From Penicillus capitatus (taxonomy: Eukaryota > Chlorophyta): a DNA stretch of 64,000 nt. A program made the translations under genes and the position numbers. The notes below the pieces were generated by a model. The model was not told where the DNA came from, did no database searches, and saw only the letters and a list, made by a program, of their open reading frames with translations. Below, piece by piece: positions 24,723 through 36,159 of this stretch. Numbering within the stretch: position 1 is the first letter of the stretch; every line of letters begins with the position of its first letter. Where the stretch lies: positions 682,001 to 746,000 of the forward strand of contig OZ287704.1 in NCBI GenBank assembly GCA_965649825.1, in the 5' to 3' direction.

Positions 24723-27700
24723 TCATGAATCGAGCACACGTTCCGTATCCAGTGCATCACAGGCACTTCGCAAGGCTCCGTGCATGACTGTGACAGCCGC
24801 CGAGGCCGGTGCCAGAAGAGCACGAGGTGCTGCCCATAGGGCTTTGGTCATGGCCACACCGATCCCTTCTCCGGAACGGACGCTCTGGATGGGCTCAGTA
24901 ATGACAGAGTGTGCGGCACGCCTCAGCGTCGATCGTGCTCGACGTAGACTCGATGATGTATCGGAAGTCGCAGGGGTCACTGCTGTACCATCCATCACCA
25001 GATGCATGCCCTCTGCTCCGTTGGCACAGAGATTGAGCACCTCCAGCGAAAAGACACGTCCGAATTCTCCCAAAGCACGCGACAGAGAGCGCGACTGAGA
25101 AACGGCAACGCCTCGAATGTCCTGCTCGGCGGGTTCTGTCCGCATCACTTTGCAAATGGCGGCGTGAACGACATCCTGTGCAGCCGGAGACACACGCTTG
25201 AGCACACCCAGTGCAGGAAAGCCTCCCAACAATCGATGTTTCTGTACGAAACAGTATGTCATTCATTCAGCGTTCGGTCAGTGGCATGAGCGCGTACCTC
25301 AGAATGTGTGATGTCATGTGTCCAGCTACTGACAATGTGTGAGAGAAGGTTTTCCCATCCAGATATACCGCACACCTTGATTTCATTGAGGAAAAATTCC
25401 AGTCCTTCCCACTGGACCATATTGATCAATTCGCTTGTCCTCCCACGCTTGAGCCGATCCAAATCGACCTTTCGAGGACAGTAGTCCACGACAACAAACA
25501 AAGCAGACACCGCACTTCTCTGAAAATACACACCACCTGCACACATCTCGCATTCAATGATGCCTCTCCCAATGATCCCCCGTACCCGATGCGTATCCCG
25601 CGGATGGCGGGAGGCTGCTCATGAAGAGATTTGCAAAATCTGTGAGGGATTGCGAGAGTCTGAGTCTGAGGGGCACGACTTGAAGGCCGACACGCATCTC
25701 TGTGGTTTTGGTTGCCTCTTTAGCATCCGGCAGCACCGTTTCCAGTGTTGCTCGGAACATCGGAGCACTGAGCGTTTGTTGTTGATTCAGTCTCTTGCTG
25801 CATTCCGTTCGCAGCTGTGATCGATTACGCTCCAGGACGCATTTCTCCTCTCCAGAATCGCGATGGTATACAATTCTGCATTCCTGTACAGATACTGTCC
25901 ATCGATTCTTGTAATGGACTCCAGGATGAAACTGTGCATAATGCAGGTGGACGCCTTCGCCCAAGAAATCCACATGCTCCGAAGGATCCAATCCAAAGAG
26001 AGAACAGACGAGTGACAACTCCAGACAACGAACGTTCCATGCGACCGGCATCGTACCAGAGGACTGCTCATGACCTAGCACGGATGCATCCATGATGCCG
26101 TATGGCGACGGAAAGTGGATGTAATCTTCGTGAATGCTCAACTGTCCGCCGTCTATCCAAGCGGCCGATGATTCTTTTCTGTCTCCCCTCTCTTTCGGAA
26201 TGAGATCGTCGATCACGATGAATCCGTCTTCATCCTCCTCACGCTCTACGATCTGACTGAGGATGGATCTCTTTTCGGCGGCGGTGTCATCTTTCTTTGC
26301 GGCGAAGGTATCATCCGCAATTCCTTGCAGAACATTGAGCGATGTCTCTTCTCGGAGATCGACCTCCATGACGTCTTCTCGATGAAAGAGAGATTTAACG
26401 GAATGCATGATACGGATCAGACGACCCAAACGATCCGGATCGACTTCGACAGAACACCACGCATTGCGGATTTCGACATCGGTTCCTTCCTCTTTGGGAC
26501 GCAACGAACATTGCAGATGCTTCTCGTGAAAGATCTTCTGGATCATACCATCCGTTGATCCGATATTCAGTGTGACGTCCAAGACCTCAGCTGTCAATCT
26601 CTCAAGATCTTGAAGCGTAAAATGCAGTCGATCAATACTGACCTCCAATGAGTCGCCAGTACTGGCAGCGTCTGTTGCGTCAACTGTTCTGAAGGATGCA
26701 TGAGAGTCATGAACGACATAGGAGATCGTGTTCTCCGCTTCGATATCCGTTTGGATTCGGTCCTTGTTCTTTTCGAGCAGTTCGCTCACGGCATCTGCCA
26801 TCCATCTGAGAGAAAGGACAGACCGATCGATATCGAGGCGCAGCGTCTTCTGTCGTATGGCCAGCCATTGTTTGAACTTTGCGTTTCGGTAATCCAGTTC
26901 CGAAACCTCGAAAAACTCAACACCCGGTTCGTCCAGATCCAGCACGCCTCCACCTCCAACGGAACAGAGTGGATGATCATTTACGTAAACGGACTTCAGT
27001 GTTCGGACAGAGACAGCAAATGTGGATATCGTTTTTCTCTGGACACCAGAGACAAGACAGATCTCTGTATCCTCCATTTCCAGTTCCAGAGGATGTCGCG
27101 CTTCCTGTTCTTTTACTTTTAACACAACATGCTCTGCGTTCAGCAGGAGCACCGATTGAGAAGAGCTCTCCAGCTTCATCTGGTCTGCCATCTTAGCCGG
27201 CCGCCAGAAATGCAGTACGGTATCCATAACTGTCTCCATGTCGTGTGTATCCACATCTAGCTCTGCCGACTCGAGGTCGAGTTCGATCACGATGTCTGCT
27301 GAGTGCACACACTTGCCTTCGAATTCCACACGATTCAGTCTCCGTTCCTGGAATCCTGCCTCTTCTGTCTGGGCCATCGTATGGACTAGATGATGCGCGA
27401 GGTTCGACAGATCGCTGGCGTGATGTCGTTGCTCAATGGCATTCCGGATGTCAACGGACAGGGCTTTGCCGCATGCTCGTGCCGAATCTGCGATTCCAGA
27501 TCGATGTACCGTACGGTCTGTGCAAGAGAGAACAGGACGACATCCCACGATCGTTCCACGGCGACACAGGCAGTGATAGAGACCGAGTCTGGCGATGGAG
27601 ATGGATGTCACACTGAGCCGCGTCGGAATGAACCCGTGCAATCGATGGCTGTCATAAGATGGTCTCTGCGTGACCAATGGACCATCCGCCACCGATTTTA

Positions 27701-29247
27701 ATTCCAAAAACAGCAGTCCAGTTTCCGCCGTGTCCTGGTTTCTGGCCCTCTCCATCACACCATACATTCCCGGAAGATTCCATTCGAATTCGACCTCCGG
27801 TAACGGCGCTTTGGCTTCCGTTCGACGGACAGGAAACGAAAACGTGCTGAGAAGAGTGAGTGCTCGCTGAACAGATGCACAGCTGCACCAAAAAGTAAAG
27901 GGATCCGATTCCATCGATCCCAGATAGGCATTGCCCTCCTTTCGGATCTTCAGATGCAGACATGCCTTCTGTCGGAGCTGAGGAAAACCAAACTGCCAAT
28001 ACGCGCATTGCTCTTCGCAGGAACGCATCATAGAGTGCAATGTCTGCGGAATTTCGGACCTTGTCGTGCACGGCGTCATGGGATCGGCACCGGGACTTTT
28101 GTCGACGAACCTCATCCCTCCGACACGCATCTCCAACTCTCTGCGATCTCCGTGTGTCCCTTGACACTGGACATCTTTCAGATCGAGCAGAAACGCAAGT
28201 TGGGCGCCTTCGTCGGACGTTCCGCGGATCATGACCTCCGTTTGATGCACTTCTGCGGAGAAATCGATCGACCGGAACGGGGATGCTTCCTCCTCGAGAG
28301 GCACATCTTCACAATCAAAGAATGCCGAGTCCGAAACATCTGAGTAGACAGAGCTCGTTCTGGAAAGGTCCATTGCATCGTAGTAGACAGAAGACGCTGT
28401 GTCCATAGCATCTCCAAAATCGCTGTCGTCTCCATCCTCCAGCGACAACAGTCTTTTCACACGATGCCACACATCTGATGTGACATCGAGCTCTGCGCGA
28501 TCGATCTGCAGGCGACTTTCAATTCTGTCCGTGTCTGAAAGGCCCAGCATCAATGCCACCGTCTTGAGGGCGAGAATGCGTTGGTCCTCTGTGGATGTGT
28601 GTGGCAACGACAGGTAGACTGTTCCCACTGTCACTCGAGGCTCCACTTTGCCGCAGCTGTCCTCTGTACACGTTGCTGCTTGATACTGTACATCTTCCAT
28701 TTCCATCTGCAGCGTGGCGTTTCGCTGGGTTTCTAACAGAAGAGTAAGATGCTGAATCTTGACGCCTAGATTTGATGTGAACCATTTCCAGACCGTATGG
28801 GCAATGGGAGCCGCACTCTTCCAGATAGCACCCAACGGCAAGAACCCCATAATCCCGCTGTCCTTGTTCCCTTCTGACATCGTCTCATTTTTCGCAGTCA
28901 GTGCTGTTGCCAAATGAATAGTCACTCTTTCAAGTTCCAATGATGTACGACAGGTGGCTAAATCAATGACACGGAGCTCTGCTCGAGTCGCATGTCCTCT
29001 TCGAAGTTCCAATCCAAAGGCAGCCTAGAAACGCCGTCCCCTCGACAAAGTGCATTCAGATGTGACAGGCGCATACGAGTTCCGTATTGAAAGCTGTGGT
29101 GTTCAGCAGAACATTGCGAAGTGTGACCTGTTTGCGATGCAGTTCGAGGGCGAGGGTTTCGGGGTCTCCTTCGACGACCAAGTACCGACCACAGATATTT
29201 TGCAAGACGGTTGCCAATGGACTGCTGACAAAACTGCGCACGTTCAT
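24723..29247 (-). CDS. ATG2: ATG2-like chorein-domain lipid transfer protein
   Basis: ATG2 is a rod-shaped bridge that moves lipids from the ER into growing autophagosomes. The N terminus has a chorein-like start (SPLATVLQNICGRYLVV, LRNVLLNTTAFNTELAAFGL). The centre (28.9-25.6 kb) is one long exon. Near its end, SAPMFRATLETVLPD and EMRVGLQVVPLRLRL match the ATG2 CAD region, and the C-terminal exons carry VDYCPRKVDLDRL, WEGLEFFLNEIKV and RLLGGFPALGVLKRVSPAAQ, the conserved ATG2 end. Introns of 52, 49 and 52 nt lie near 29,060, 25,550 and 25,290. VPS13 shares the N-terminal fold, but the C terminus lacks VPS13's SHR-BD/ATG-C layout. Total about 1,430 residues. ATG 29247 is the best start; GTCACATCA lies just upstream at 29293. 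Confidence 0.72.
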
Positions 29248-29538
29248 CGTTGCGAAGCGAAATTCCGGGTCAACCCCGTCGGACAACTCCACTGATGTGA
29301 CAGGTTGTCCGTCCATGATGTAAGAAATGATGCAGCAGCATGTATCGAATGAGTTCATCAGAAAACGAAAGCGAAAATACATCAGACAGCGAGATATACT
29401 GAAGAGGTACAGCCAAAGCAACCACGTCAAACAGAGAGAACACGGTGTTCAGTGCTATCAAATCATGCGGAGATTACATGTGATGATGCGAAGTCTGCCG
29501 TCCCTGTCGGATTTCACTTCCTATTGTCGCTCCCCTTG

Positions 29539-31071
29539 TCATAAAAGAAGCATCTGACAAGACAGGACCCACTCAGCGATACCATAGGACACATGATCCA
29601 TACCATCAGGCTTGGACAAGCCGCCACTGCCGTTTCGGTAGAGTAAAGGTTGTGGAGGATCTTCTTGAGATGTACGGGGTTGGCTGTCTTCGAGCTCTTC
29701 TTGGGGAATACTCAACATTCTCATGATATGCGTGCCAGACAGTATCACTTGATCGGTCGGATCAGACAAATCGCACGTATCTTTGGCAACTCTAGATGTA
29801 CTGCCTTCCGATTCATCGCGCCCATGTTTACTATCGTTGGGCTGTTTCAGATTCGATGGTCTCAGCCCTGCCAAGCGCTGGCTGAGCTGAACCCGTCGCG
29901 ATTCTGAAGATTCATCCGATTCCACGCGCTGCATAGGAATACTGGACGTTTGTTGTCGTACTTCTTGCTGTTGCTGTTGCTGAGCAGATGCTGTCTACAG
30001 GGAACGCACCCCACATCTGAACAAACAGAAACGGCAAATGGAAGTAGTGCTTACGACATCAGGTGATCCGCCAGCAATGTAGTCCTCATAAGACATTCCG
30101 GTCGTTTGAGGTGGCCGAAACACAGGCGGCGGCGGTCTCTGTATCAGTGGAGATGTGACATCCTCGCGTGGTTGCTCTTGGTGGCCTTCTGGACGTCGTC
30201 TTCGTGTGTCTTCTCGACTGGGCATCATGCTGTCGACCAAAAAACCGCATCCCGACGAAGAAAGAGTGAGAAAGGAGAGATCTCACTCCCATGGGTCTGG
30301 ATCTGTATTCGATGGAGGTGGATCCATAGAATTGTCTCTCTTCAAGCTTGCCGTGTCTTCTCGGCCGACCATCGGTTCGTTTTTCGAATCAAATTCCGAC
30401 AGGTTTGTATCGACAGTGTCACCCATATTAAACATAGGTTGTTGCTGTGGTTGTACCGGCGCAATAGGGGGCATCATCACTTGTCCAGGTCGAACAAACA
30501 CCTGCTGCGTTCCGTACTGATCCACATATGTCATCGGTTGTACAGCTACACAAAACATGATGTGACATCTGCTTCTGCATACCTCTCTCGGTGACGTCTT
30601 ACCTGGCGGTAAAGTCGGTTGCATGTACATCTGTTGTCCACCAGGAGGATAGACCATTGTTTGGGGAGGGTGTGGGATGGAGGTTTGCGGTGGTCGTGGT
30701 AAGGACGGAGTCTGGTGGTGCATCTGTCCAGTGTACGATGGCTTATGTGCTTCAATTTGGGCCTGAGCTTCAGCTTCTCTCCAGATTCTCGCCAGAGCAA
30801 CGCAATGACACAACAGATGCGCCAAAAAATCACCTGCAGCTGAGCCATCCAAACCGTACTTCCTTCTCATCCGTTCCCTCAACATCCATCCGCAGCAAAG
30901 ACAGTATCCTCCAATGCATGATTCGACCACTCCTGCAGGGGGTTCTTCGAATTGCTCAGAGGTGGCGTAGTATGCCAGAGCAGGACAGAGAATGGAAGCA
31001 AATAGTACACGACAGTCGCCAAAAATCCCTAAAATATTTGTCCTCCACGGCAACGGCACTGTCGATGCCAT
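29539..31071 (-). CDS. PLAC8-domain Cys-rich protein with long disordered tail
   Basis: The N-terminal ~100 residues form a PLAC8 domain: LFASILCPALAYYATSEQF, then GGYCLCCGWMLRERMRRKYG and FLAHLLCHCVALARIWRE with the family CC and Cys-rich helices. Plant relatives (PCR/cadmium resistance, FW2.2-like) affect metal transport or cell number. The rest, about 330 residues, is Pro/Gln/Tyr-rich and probably unfolded. What first looks like two genes is one. A 57-nt intron starting GTGAGATC and ending at 30230 joins PDPW to MMPSREDTRRRR in phase, removing the apparent stop near 30283. Two other introns (57 nt near 30545-30601, 60 nt near 29998-30057) are clear; the first carries GTCACATCATG before its acceptor. 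It stands head to head with a second PLAC8 gene 204 bp away. Confidence 0.75.
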
Positions 31072-31275
31072 CCGCTGAACGAAATCGTTGATTTATTTGC
31101 TATCTCTCGGTCCGAGCGCAATGTTGACACATACAACGGACAGTTGGTAAAAACGACCGACGCGAGAGGCAAGGTGATAGGTTATGACGTGACGTCTGCA
31201 TTACTGAACCTTTTTGAGCGGCAATGTACGGAAGACCACACTCTTTGTTTATAGCGCTGTGGCGGAGAGCGTCTG

Positions 31276-32100
31276 ATGAATCCGGCGGCCATGTCTTTTG
31301 ATCAATCTGCGTCAGGTCGTCGATGGAAATCGTCACTCTTGTCACTCTATCAGGAACCCGTCCTTCTGCTCTCATCCGTCCTCTGTCCATGCGCTGCTTA
31401 CCGTAACGCCTCGGCGGCCTTTGAGAAAGAACCGGCGGATTGCTGTGAATCTGTCTGCGGTGGTGTCTGTTTTTGCTGCGGATTTGACTTGCGGTCGAGG
31501 TTTCGCGAGAAATACAATCTGCGTGGGAACGAAGGACAGGACTTCTGTATTCACTGCTGGTGCAATTGCTGCGGGTTGGCCCAGATACGAAGAGAGGCGG
31601 GACTGTGGAATGTGGACAGAGAACGGCCAAAAGCAACGCGTGTAACAGAACCGGGTCCGTCGAAGAGTGCTGGAACGCAAGACGAGATATCGGTCGCTGG
31701 CGAAATCCCACTTATTGAACGTCCGAAACAGACGGAGGAAGAGATTGTCGCGGACGTCCGGAATCCAACTCCATTCTCTAACAGTCAGCAACACATCACT
31801 CTTTCTCACACATTCTGTCTAAACCTCCCCTCATGTTTAGCACCTGAAAGCCGTTGGGCAGAACATGCCAGTCACATTTCTTATACGCCAACTCACGGGT
31901 AGGAGGCACACGGCCCCACCAGTCACGTGTCATGTGTTCTGCTCAGGACTCTGGGTGAGACGACGAGGACAGCATTGGAGCTGGGAGAGCTCATGGATCG
32001 AGTAGAGCATCCATCAGGCGAAGTGGAAAAAAATGTCGATGCTGGGGGCACAGAGACAATGGCAGATCTGATCAACGGCAAAAGACCGGTGCAGGTGTGA
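31276..32100 (+). CDS. Second PLAC8-domain Cys-rich protein
   Basis: The PLAC8 domain occupies residues ~20-115: LLLSSVLCPCAAYRNASAAF, GGVCFCCGFDLRSRFREKYN and DFCIHCWCNCCGLAQIRREA. It is closer to the plain PLAC8 form than its neighbour and has a short acidic tail ending NGKRPVQV. Two introns can be placed: an in-frame 57-nt one (GTCAGC donor near 31781, CTAAAC branch-like string before TTTAG) and a 48-nt one near 31900-31947. The divergent arrangement with the minus-strand PLAC8 gene suggests an old duplication, although the two domains now differ at many positions. TGACGTGACGTC lies about 85 bp upstream of the ATG. Role in metal handling or organ size is known only for plant relatives. Confidence 0.78.
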
Positions 32101-32496
32101 TACTTGGACGTTTATCCAACGACGACACATGCACCGACACATACGCATTTTATTTCCACGAATCACTCGTTTCCACTAGCTGTAGCCTAACCGTCGGAAT
32201 CTTTGTTTCATGCTTGCGTTATCGAGCCAGTTTATGAATTTATCACATTCTGGGAACACTTGGTTTTCTGGGACACACAACGCAGGTGGTGGCGGGTCAT
32301 TATTAGGTTTCGAGCATATCGCATGGTTTTCCTATTGGACACTGCTCGTGATGCTGCCGTGTGACCACAAGTCCGCGGGATGGTACGTGGTGCCCCCTTT
32401 TAATGACTCTGTTGAATGCGAATGCTCTGCATGCATCTACACGACACAAAGTGCAATTCATGATTACATCTGTTCATTACGTGGCAATCGACACGT
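32101..32496. other. Intergenic region before RFC3
   Basis: This 396-bp gap holds the 3' end of the PLAC8 gene and the RFC3 promoter. The plus-strand open frames (from 32210) run through the RFC3 first exon in other frames and show no family signature. Confidence 0.35.
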
Positions 32497-33768
32497 ATGG
32501 CGCTGTGGACGGAGAAGGTGCCGTTTCCTTTTGTATTCGATCAAAAGAGCCAGCCTGCTATCTAGTATTGCCCGAAAGAGCAGGGAGCCTTCCGTATTCA
32601 CAAGGGCATTGTCGAACGCTTCGAACGCCTTGTAAGTTATGGATATCTGTCGATGCTCATGCAGGTGTATAGGCCTTGACGTCGGATCTGCCACATTTGA
32701 TTCTGAATGGACAGTCGGGATCGGGCAAGACCGTTCTTGTTCGGCAACTCTTGCGACAGATCTTCGGCTCGACTGCTGATCAGGTAGCGCCGCAGCGATG
32801 GGACGGTGATTTGAGTGTCACATCAATGAGGTAGGTGTCTATGACCCATGCGCCGACGACGCTGCAGGTTTCGAGCACGAGGAAAGTGGAAATCGACATT
32901 CGTTCGTTCTGGAGTCCTGTCCATGTCGAACTGACGCCATCCGATTATAAGCAAAACGACATCCACGTGATCCAACACGAAATGAAGCAGATCGCCAATC
33001 GAAGACTGAAGCATCCCTTTGGCGTCCTGGTGCTCAACAGCGTCGAAAACATGAGCAAAGGAGCGCAACATGCGTTGCGGAGAACAATGGAGAAAGCTTC
33101 AAAGTACTGTCGGATCGTGATGTGTTGCTCCAATCTTTCGCAAGTGGCACCCTCGGCCCATGATGTGACGTCTGGGCAGCGTATCGTCTGCCATAGGTGG
33201 TGGACCCCATCAGGAGTCGCTGTACGATCGTCCGCGTGCCCTGTCCGACCACAATTGAGCTCTGTGGTCTGTTGCGAGATATTACAAAGGCAGAAGGATC
33301 TGAGATCGAGAAAGAGACGATCGAGGATATCGTTGGCAGCGCCGGACGGAACATTCGTCGCTGTATCCTCTCATTACAGGCCGTTTCTCTGAGACGTCAC
33401 TATACGGGATCGTCGAATGCGATCCACGAACCCGAATGGAGAATGAAGATTCGGGTGAGGGAGATATGAAGAGACGCAGGGTGAATGGGGTGCTGTAGGA
33501 GATGTCTGAGCAGATGCTGAAAGATCTGGATGCCAAGACAGTGTTTGAGATGCGGAAGGGTCTCTACGAGTTGCTCGCCAGTTGCATTCCGCCGTTGACC
33601 ATTCTGTCGACATTTTTCGACGAACTCCTGCCGAGATTCACGGAGGATGAGCTGCACGAATTCATCAGAGTGACAGCGCACTATGATCAGGAGCTTCGGA
33701 ATGGAGGAAAGTATATTTTTCATTTGGAAGCTTTCGTTGTGGAAGTCATGAGTCTCTGCTCTGGATGA
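32497..33768 (+). CDS. RFC3: Replication factor C subunit 3 (clamp loader small subunit)
   Basis: RFC3 is an AAA+ subunit of the clamp loader that places PCNA on DNA. Start MALWTEK matches the family's MSLW-x-KY. Walker A is NGQSGSGKT, the sensor and SRC motif is VVDPIRSRCTIVRVP, and GAQHALRRTMEKASKYCRIV is the family's arginine-finger region. The C-terminal collar domain ends IFHLEAFVVEVMSLCSG. Introns: 32518-32565 (48), 32632-32672 (41), 32817-32867 (51), 33144-33196 (53) and one near 33454-33498. The third begins directly with GTCACATCA as its donor; the fourth contains TGATGTGACGTC. Walker B here is LVLNSVENM rather than an acidic DExx box, as is common for RFC3. Confidence 0.9.
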
Positions 33769-34003
33769 GCGTGACGCGTCAGACCCTTGACGCACGTCAC
33801 ATCAGACAGAGGACCGTAAAAGAGTGATAGATGCCTGTCGCACGACGGTTATGTGACATCGAAAGAGTGACGATGATCCGAAGACGTGTCTGTGTAGTTA
33901 GACGTTTCGCGCTCTCGAAAATCGTCGCTTGGCGGCTGTGGTGGGATAAGAAGCGTCGAGAAACAATTGAAAGATTTTTGCACGTTGATGGAGAGATCTC
34001 TTC

Positions 34004-35201
34004 TCATACAATTTCCAATGGACGGTCCTTCCATCCAAATTTATCTTTGTGTGCGTTGTAGATACGAGTGAGTTCCTCGATCACTTTTTCGTGAAGCTTA
34101 TCCACAGCTTCTTTAAAATTCGGATCGTCGGCCGAAACAGCCGATTCCACTTTAACAGGTCGACCCACCACCATATAGATCGGATGCGGCTTCGGAATGG
34201 GCAGACCCCACCTACCATCACCACACGTCACATCGTGCGCGCACAATCTCTGTCGTTTACCGTCCGACCATGATGCCGACACTGATCCTCATCTTTCTGC
34301 AGAGATCGATGAGCGATTTTGGACCGATGGAAAGAATCCTGCTGTTTCCAAAATGGAAGACAGGGACGATGTCAACGCCATTCGTCAAAGCTAATCGTAC
34401 AAAGCCCTTTCGGCGACTTAACAAAACCTAAAGCCGCCATGGCATACAACACAGCCTCTTGATTGCGGAATGCCCCACCTGCTCTTTCGTTTCGTGCTGC
34501 ATGAACATCTCTGCAATGCCGCCGACGACGATCGCCACCGAAGCTTTGGAGATGAGCGCATTGAAGTGTTTCTTGTCTGCCGGTTGTGACCCCAACATAC
34601 ACATGAAGTGTCGATAGAGGGGAATCTTAAACAGTACATCTGCTGCCAGAGAATAAATCTTCTCGCCCGGAAACATCTTGGTAATGAGCGTTCCTGCTAG
34701 AAGGGGACCGATCGGAAACGTCCCGTGCGGAAACTCGGCAAAGAGATACCTCCGCCTAGGCGACAACTTCTGCACACCAAGTAGTTTGCACAAAATCTGC
34801 CGAGTTATGTGCTGGAGGACCTCTTCCATGTAGTAGGAGAAACTAAAGTACTGTCTCCAGAGTCTGAAGATCTCGAGGTTCAGAAAAGCTTCCGAGAAGA
34901 GAGGGCATGGCAGCAAGAGTGTCGATGCTATGAAGAGATTCAGGATCAAGATCGCCGGGACAAAGCTCAGCAGCAATAGAATAAACAGAATGTATGGCCA
35001 TGATGTGTACAGTGCTAGAGTGAACAGTGCGATTCCATGCTCCAGCAAGGACTGGTCCTCGACCATGCATTTCTCATCCGGATACACTCGCGTTTGAAGA
35101 GGGCAGGGATACGGTTCGTCCTCTTTGGTTTTATCTGAGGGTGCACCGTACGAGAGGGCGTCGCTTGGAGGATCATGCAACGCCGCATGGACCGAAGCCA
35201 T
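34004..35201 (-). CDS. DGAT2-family diacylglycerol acyltransferase-like protein
   Basis: DGAT2 enzymes add the last acyl chain to diacylglycerol at the ER. ATG 35201 is followed by a soluble 50 residues, then two close hydrophobic helices (LFTLALYTSWPYILFILLLL, PAILILNLFIASTLLLP). The family core follows: AEFPHGTFPIGPLL, KIPLYRHFMCMLG, VGGIAEMF, then after a 51-nt intron RKGFVRLALTNGVDIVPVFHFG, and PIYMVVGRPVKVE near the end. The usual HPHG active motif reads FPHG here; the His is kept. The second intron (49 nt, near 34200-34250) contains GATGTGACGTG. About 365 residues. It could instead use other alcohols, since wax and phytyl ester synthases share this fold. Confidence 0.75.
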
Positions 35202-35278
35202 TCGAAGGGAGAAAAACGACGATGTTTGGAAATTGAATGCGGACGTCTGATCGATCGATCGATGACCGATCGTATTCG

Positions 35279-36092
35279 ATGAGGACGCTATCGATCGCCC
35301 GATCTCCGCGCCTACCGCGTCGCGATCATCGACGACGCATACGGTGCCGTTCTAGCCGTTCAGGGTTGACGAAAACACGTGCACCGCTGTCGTTGGGAGT
35401 AGGACCCACTCAATGGCGTCGTCTCTTCACAGAGGCGATGGCTTCAGGGAACTCGGACGATTGTGAAGTCAATGCTCATAGGCGGCAGCTTCTGTGCCGC
35501 AGGCGACATCATCGCTCAGACAATTTCCTCACTCTGTGGTGAAACGACGTTGCCCCTGTGAGAAATGGCGCTGAGTTCATGAGACAGGTGCGAAGAAGAG
35601 ATTGCACATTAATCCCGTTCAAGTGATTCGAACGGGAGGGTTTGGCCTTCTCTTCTACGGTCCAGGGCAAAACATCTGGTTTCGTGCCCTATATTTTCGC
35701 TTTCCTACGCAGTCCCTCAGACACACTTTTGCGAAAGTACGATCGTTGATTGGCTGCGTCCATCGATCTGCTGAATAGAGTGACCCCAGGTCCTGTTAAG
35801 TCAGATCTTGTGGGGTCCCACAACGGTCAGCGTTTCTTTTGCTTGGGCTTTTGTTTTCTCTGGACAAGCTGCAAAGCTGCCTGAGAAACTTAGAAGGGAT
35901 TTCTTAGCGACGCTGGTGACCGGATGGAGAATCTGGATTCCGGCAGCGTGCATTAATTTCAAGCTGATACCTCTCGAATCCCAAATCCTCTTCTCGAGCC
36001 TTGTCTCCATCTGCTGGACGACATATATGGGCTACCAATCCAACAAGGGATTCCCTCCAAAAAATGCGACCACCACACGGGATGGGTCTTAA
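35279..36092 (+). CDS. Mpv17/PMP22-family membrane protein, organelle-targeted
   Basis: Mpv17-type proteins are small four-helix proteins of the inner mitochondrial, peroxisomal or plastid membrane, with channel or metabolite roles. ATG 35279 opens an Arg/Ser-rich targeting peptide (MRTLSIARSPRLPRRDHRRR). Spliced segments follow the family: SMLIGGSFCAAGDIIAQTIS (the G-D-x-x-x-Q motif), NPVQVIRTGGFGLLFYGPGQ, QILWGPTTVSVSFAWAFVFS, and the C-terminal signature TGWRIWIPAACINFKLIPLE followed by WTTYMGYQSN. Introns of about 43, 49 and 53 nt restore the frame. It converges with the DnaJ-ferredoxin gene, the stops being 68 bp apart. The targeting peptide is Arg-rich, so plastid or mitochondrion cannot be told apart. 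Confidence 0.75.
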
Positions 36093-36159
36093 AACAATGT
36101 GATCCGCCAATGTACACACAGACATACAGTGTTCTTTCTCTTCTCGGAGAGTATTGTGT

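Noticed and set aside
24723-29247. VPS13
   Set aside because: The chorein-like N terminus fits both, but the C-terminal blocks (DYCPRKVDL, GGFPALGVLKR) are those of ATG2.
29539-31071. Two separate minus-strand genes
   Set aside because: Only ~40 bp would separate them, and a 57-nt GTGAG...CAG intron joins the frames exactly.
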